64,000 nt of DNA from Leishmania martiniquensis (Eukaryota; Euglenozoa; Kinetoplastea; Trypanosomatida; Trypanosomatidae), in contig NC_090157.1 of NCBI RefSeq assembly GCF_017916325.1, positions 129,001-193,000 of the forward strand, in the 5' to 3' direction. The translations under genes were made by a program, and so were the position numbers. The notes under the pieces are model-generated. The model saw only the letters and a list, made by a program, of their open reading frames with translations, had not been told where the DNA came from and did not search any database. This document shows, piece after piece, positions 62,268 through 64,000 of this stretch (its first letter is position 1; the number at the start of each line of letters is the position of its first letter).

Positions 62268-64000
62268 TCACGAGTGCCGCTCCTCCCTCACTGCAGCCGC
62301 CAGCAGCTCCGCTTGCCGCGCCATGCGCGCAAGAAAGGTGTTTGTGTACAAGCTACGCTCCACCTCCGTGACCTGGAACATGACCAATGGCATGAGACGA
62401 CCATTCGGTAGCCGAAGGGCCTCAGATGCACTGCCCTCATCGTCCTTGTGAGGTGGTGCCGTTCCGCTGGCCATTGCCGTGGCAGCATCGCCGTCGGCTA
62501 CCGCGACTGGCTGTGTATCCGCAGCGCTGAAAAGGTCATCGAAGAAAGAGTGCTCTACCAACTCGGCAGCGGTGAGTCGCTTCTCAGGCGCGTAGCAGAG
62601 CAGCGACGCGACAAGCGTCAACGCCTCCGTCGGTGTATCGGTGGGGAAGAGCATGCGCCATGGTATCGCGCGCACCTTGAGTACATCATAGTACTCTTCA
62701 AACAGCGTAGGCGCCACGTCGTCCAGCCTCGCTGCCGTGGCGGTGGACGGGGGCACCGTGTACCCTGTCTTGCAACGCCGAGCATCGGTTGTGGAAGGTG
62801 ACGCAGACGACGCCGTCGCCATACCAAGCGAAGACGCCGTCGGAGGCGAGATGCCATCGTCAAGTGCGTCGCGCAGAAAGTCGCCATTACCGTCAACATC
62901 GAACTCGCCCTGCCGCGCATCGCCACGCAACTCGACGTCGTCATCGTCATCCTCGGCGTGGTAGTCCAGCTCGAGTTCCAGCCTGCAGGGCTGACCTCCC
63001 CGCATGCCGCCGCCGCCGCGGGCCTCCGAATAAGGGTGGTGGTTGAAGCTCTGGTGGCGGTGCATGGCGCGGGTGCGCAGCAGCGCCTCTGCACACTGGG
63101 GGTTCATGGCGTACATCTCCCGCTTCGACGGCGCCCCCAGCACCTTGAACAGCTCCGTCATTTGATCGACAGAGGTGCAGCCGCGGAAGAGGGGCCTGCC
63201 GGACTCGCGCAAGAGCTCTGCGGCGATGCAGCCAAACGACCACATGTCCACGGCGCATCCGTAGTGCAGTGCACCGAACAACAGCTCAGGAGCGCGGTAG
63301 TAGCGGGAGCAGATGTAGGAGACGTTCTTCTCCTCCGCAGGTCGCATGATCTGCTTCGCGCTGCCAAAGTCACACAGCTGCACGCGGCCCGAGTCGGGGT
63401 CGACAAGGACGTTGGCCGGCTTCAGGTCGCGGTGGCAAACATGACGAGCGTGCATGAAGGCCAACGCCCGGGCCAGCTGAAACAGCACCACCTTCACCCA
63501 GCGCAGGGGAAGGTGGTGGCAAGCGTCGCCACCACCGCTGCAGGTGTTGCCGTGGCCACTGCTGTCGGTGGCGCTGCAGCCAGCGCCGGCTTGCTTTCCT
63601 GACGCCGGAGAGCGTCCTCCCACCCCTTCCTGCAGCGCGCCGGACGACAACTCCACCGGCCGCTGCTCCGGGGAGGTGAGAGGAGATGGCGAGGCGGATG
63701 CGCGCAAGGTCGGCATCTTGTGGAAACGAAAGAAGTACTTCTTCACGTAGGACAGGTCCATCGGCAAGTAGCTCATGACCATCTCGAGATACGTAAACCC
63801 CGGCAGGGGTGCTGTGGGGGCCGGTGAATTGGCGGAGGCCCGGCCGCCGCCGTCACCGCTCCACGGGCAGCGACGCTCTGTAGAGTGGTGCGATGGCAGG
63901 AACCCGAACCCCGCATCAGCACCAGCGGCGTGGGTCATCTCCACCCCAGGCGCCTGCTCCGACGCGGCGGCGTCGTAGGTGACGTAGAAATCGAACAACT
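62268..64000 (-). CDS. GSK3: GSK3-family (CMGC) protein kinase, long form with insertions; 5' end beyond the window
   Basis: The frame runs off the right edge; the first codons here are not a start. The N-lobe glycine loop and catalytic Lys are outside. The visible kinase part has YLEMVMSYLPMDLSYVKKYF (hinge, as GSK3 LVLDYVPETVYRV). Next are HRDLKPANVLVD (catalytic loop) and QLCDFGSAKQI, then VSYICSRYYRAPELLFGALHY with the activation-loop Tyr of GSK3. MWSFGCIAAELL, RGCTSVDQMTELFKVLGAPSKREMYAMNP and the C-lobe end LTAAELVEHSFFDD follow. Compared with animal GSK3 there are three large insertions. One, before the hinge strand, is about 60 residues and Gly/Ala/Pro-rich. One, after YFFRFHK, is about 75 residues and Ser/Gly-rich. 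An acidic one of over 100 residues follows the YAMNP helix. It matches the long GSK3 paralog of trypanosomatids rather than the compact, much-studied short one. Activity is likely since all visible catalytic residues are intact. Confidence 0.88.
   Translation of the reverse strand, partial: LFDFYVTYDAAASEQAPGVEMTHAAGADAGFGFLPSHHSTERRCPWSGDGGGRASANSPAPTAPLPGFTYLEMVMSYLPMDLSYVKKYFFRFHKMPTLRASASPSPLTSPEQRPVELSSGALQEGVGGRSPASGKQAGAGCSATDSSGHGNTCSGGGDACHHLPLRWVKVVLFQLARALAFMHARHVCHRDLKPANVLVDPDSGRVQLCDFGSAKQIMRPAEEKNVSYICSRYYRAPELLFGALHYGCAVDMWSFGCIAAELLRESGRPLFRGCTSVDQMTELFKVLGAPSKREMYAMNPQCAEALLRTRAMHRHQSFNHHPYSEARGGGGMRGGQPCRLELELDYHAEDDDDDVELRGDARQGEFDVDGNGDFLRDALDDGISPPTASSLGMATASSASPSTTDARRCKTGYTVPPSTATAARLDDVAPTLFEEYYDVLKVRAIPWRMLFPTDTPTEALTLVASLLCYAPEKRLTAAELVEHSFFDDLFSAADTQPVAVADGDAATAMASGTAPPHKDDEGSASEALRLPNGRLMPLVMFQVTEVERSLYTNTFLARMARQAELLAAAVREERHS

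Noticed and set aside
1..64000. CRISPR array, insertion sequence, virus-derived gene or strand-switch region
   Set aside because: No regularly spaced repeats, transposase, viral protein or change of coding strand was seen in any part of the window.

Overview
The window looks like nuclear chromosome sequence from a Leishmania-type trypanosomatid. All recognisable genes lie on the minus strand, as one unidirectional polycistronic unit. Coding regions are intronless, GC-rich and GC3-rich. They are separated by long, low-complexity intergenic stretches full of (CA/TG)n, poly-purine/pyrimidine and (TA)n tracts. Polypyrimidine-AG signals typical of spliced-leader trans-splicing sit just upstream of several start codons. 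From memory, and not checked, Trypanosoma brucei chromosome 7 carries a similar run (a large nucleoporin, duplicated S15, a mitofusin-like GTPase and long-form GSK3). That run is collinear with Leishmania chromosome 22, which I take as the likely source.

Layout, left to right (so 3' to 5' along transcription). At 1-362 is the N-terminal piece of a choline/carnitine acyltransferase, cut by the window edge. At 1619-2659 is a p47/Shp1-type p97 cofactor (UBA-like, SEP, UBX). At 4485-7841 is a large low-complexity protein of unknown function. At 7842-15441 is an unusually long region with no intact gene, (TA)n tracts and a possible decayed coding stretch near 13.7-14.5 kb. At 15442-20173 are three hypothetical genes (coiled coil; coiled coil; one degenerate EF hand). 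At 21288-25241 is a Nup133/Nup155-like nucleoporin. At 26270-27625 is the DNA primase small subunit. At 29234-31447 is a protein with two cyclic-nucleotide-binding folds. At 35088-38615 is a large cysteine-rich type I membrane protein of the ELAPOR (KIAA1324) type. At 38616-43584 is another gene-poor stretch with coding remnants. At 43585-44043 is ribosomal protein S15. At 45939-49769 is a large coiled-coil protein. At 51808-52686 is the NatC catalytic subunit Naa30. At 53696-54154 is a second S15 gene. At 55342-56607 is an Arc1p/p43-like tRNA-binding protein. At 57631-59430 is a dynamin/mitofusin-like mitochondrial GTPase. At 62268-64000 is a GSK3-family kinase cut by the right edge.

Four copies of one dispersed repeat occur only in the right half, all in one orientation and all intergenic (33940-34478, 45133-45686, 54736-55020, 60775-61356). 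Position, size and multiplicity fit the Leishmania SIDER family of short extinct retroposons in 3'UTRs, most likely SIDER2. Two copies differ at a single position over about 500 bases, and the others have truncated or exchanged ends. The two S15 coding sequences are also identical, with flanks that diverge almost at the codon boundaries.

The genes do not form one pathway. Several serve gene expression: S15 twice, a tRNA-binding synthetase cofactor and an N-terminal acetyltransferase. No promoter-controlled operon, CRISPR array, insertion sequence, tRNA or rRNA gene was found. Start codons were taken at ATG, using polypyrimidine-AG context. For six genes the longest open frame begins upstream at a non-ATG codon, and I trimmed or left those ends open.
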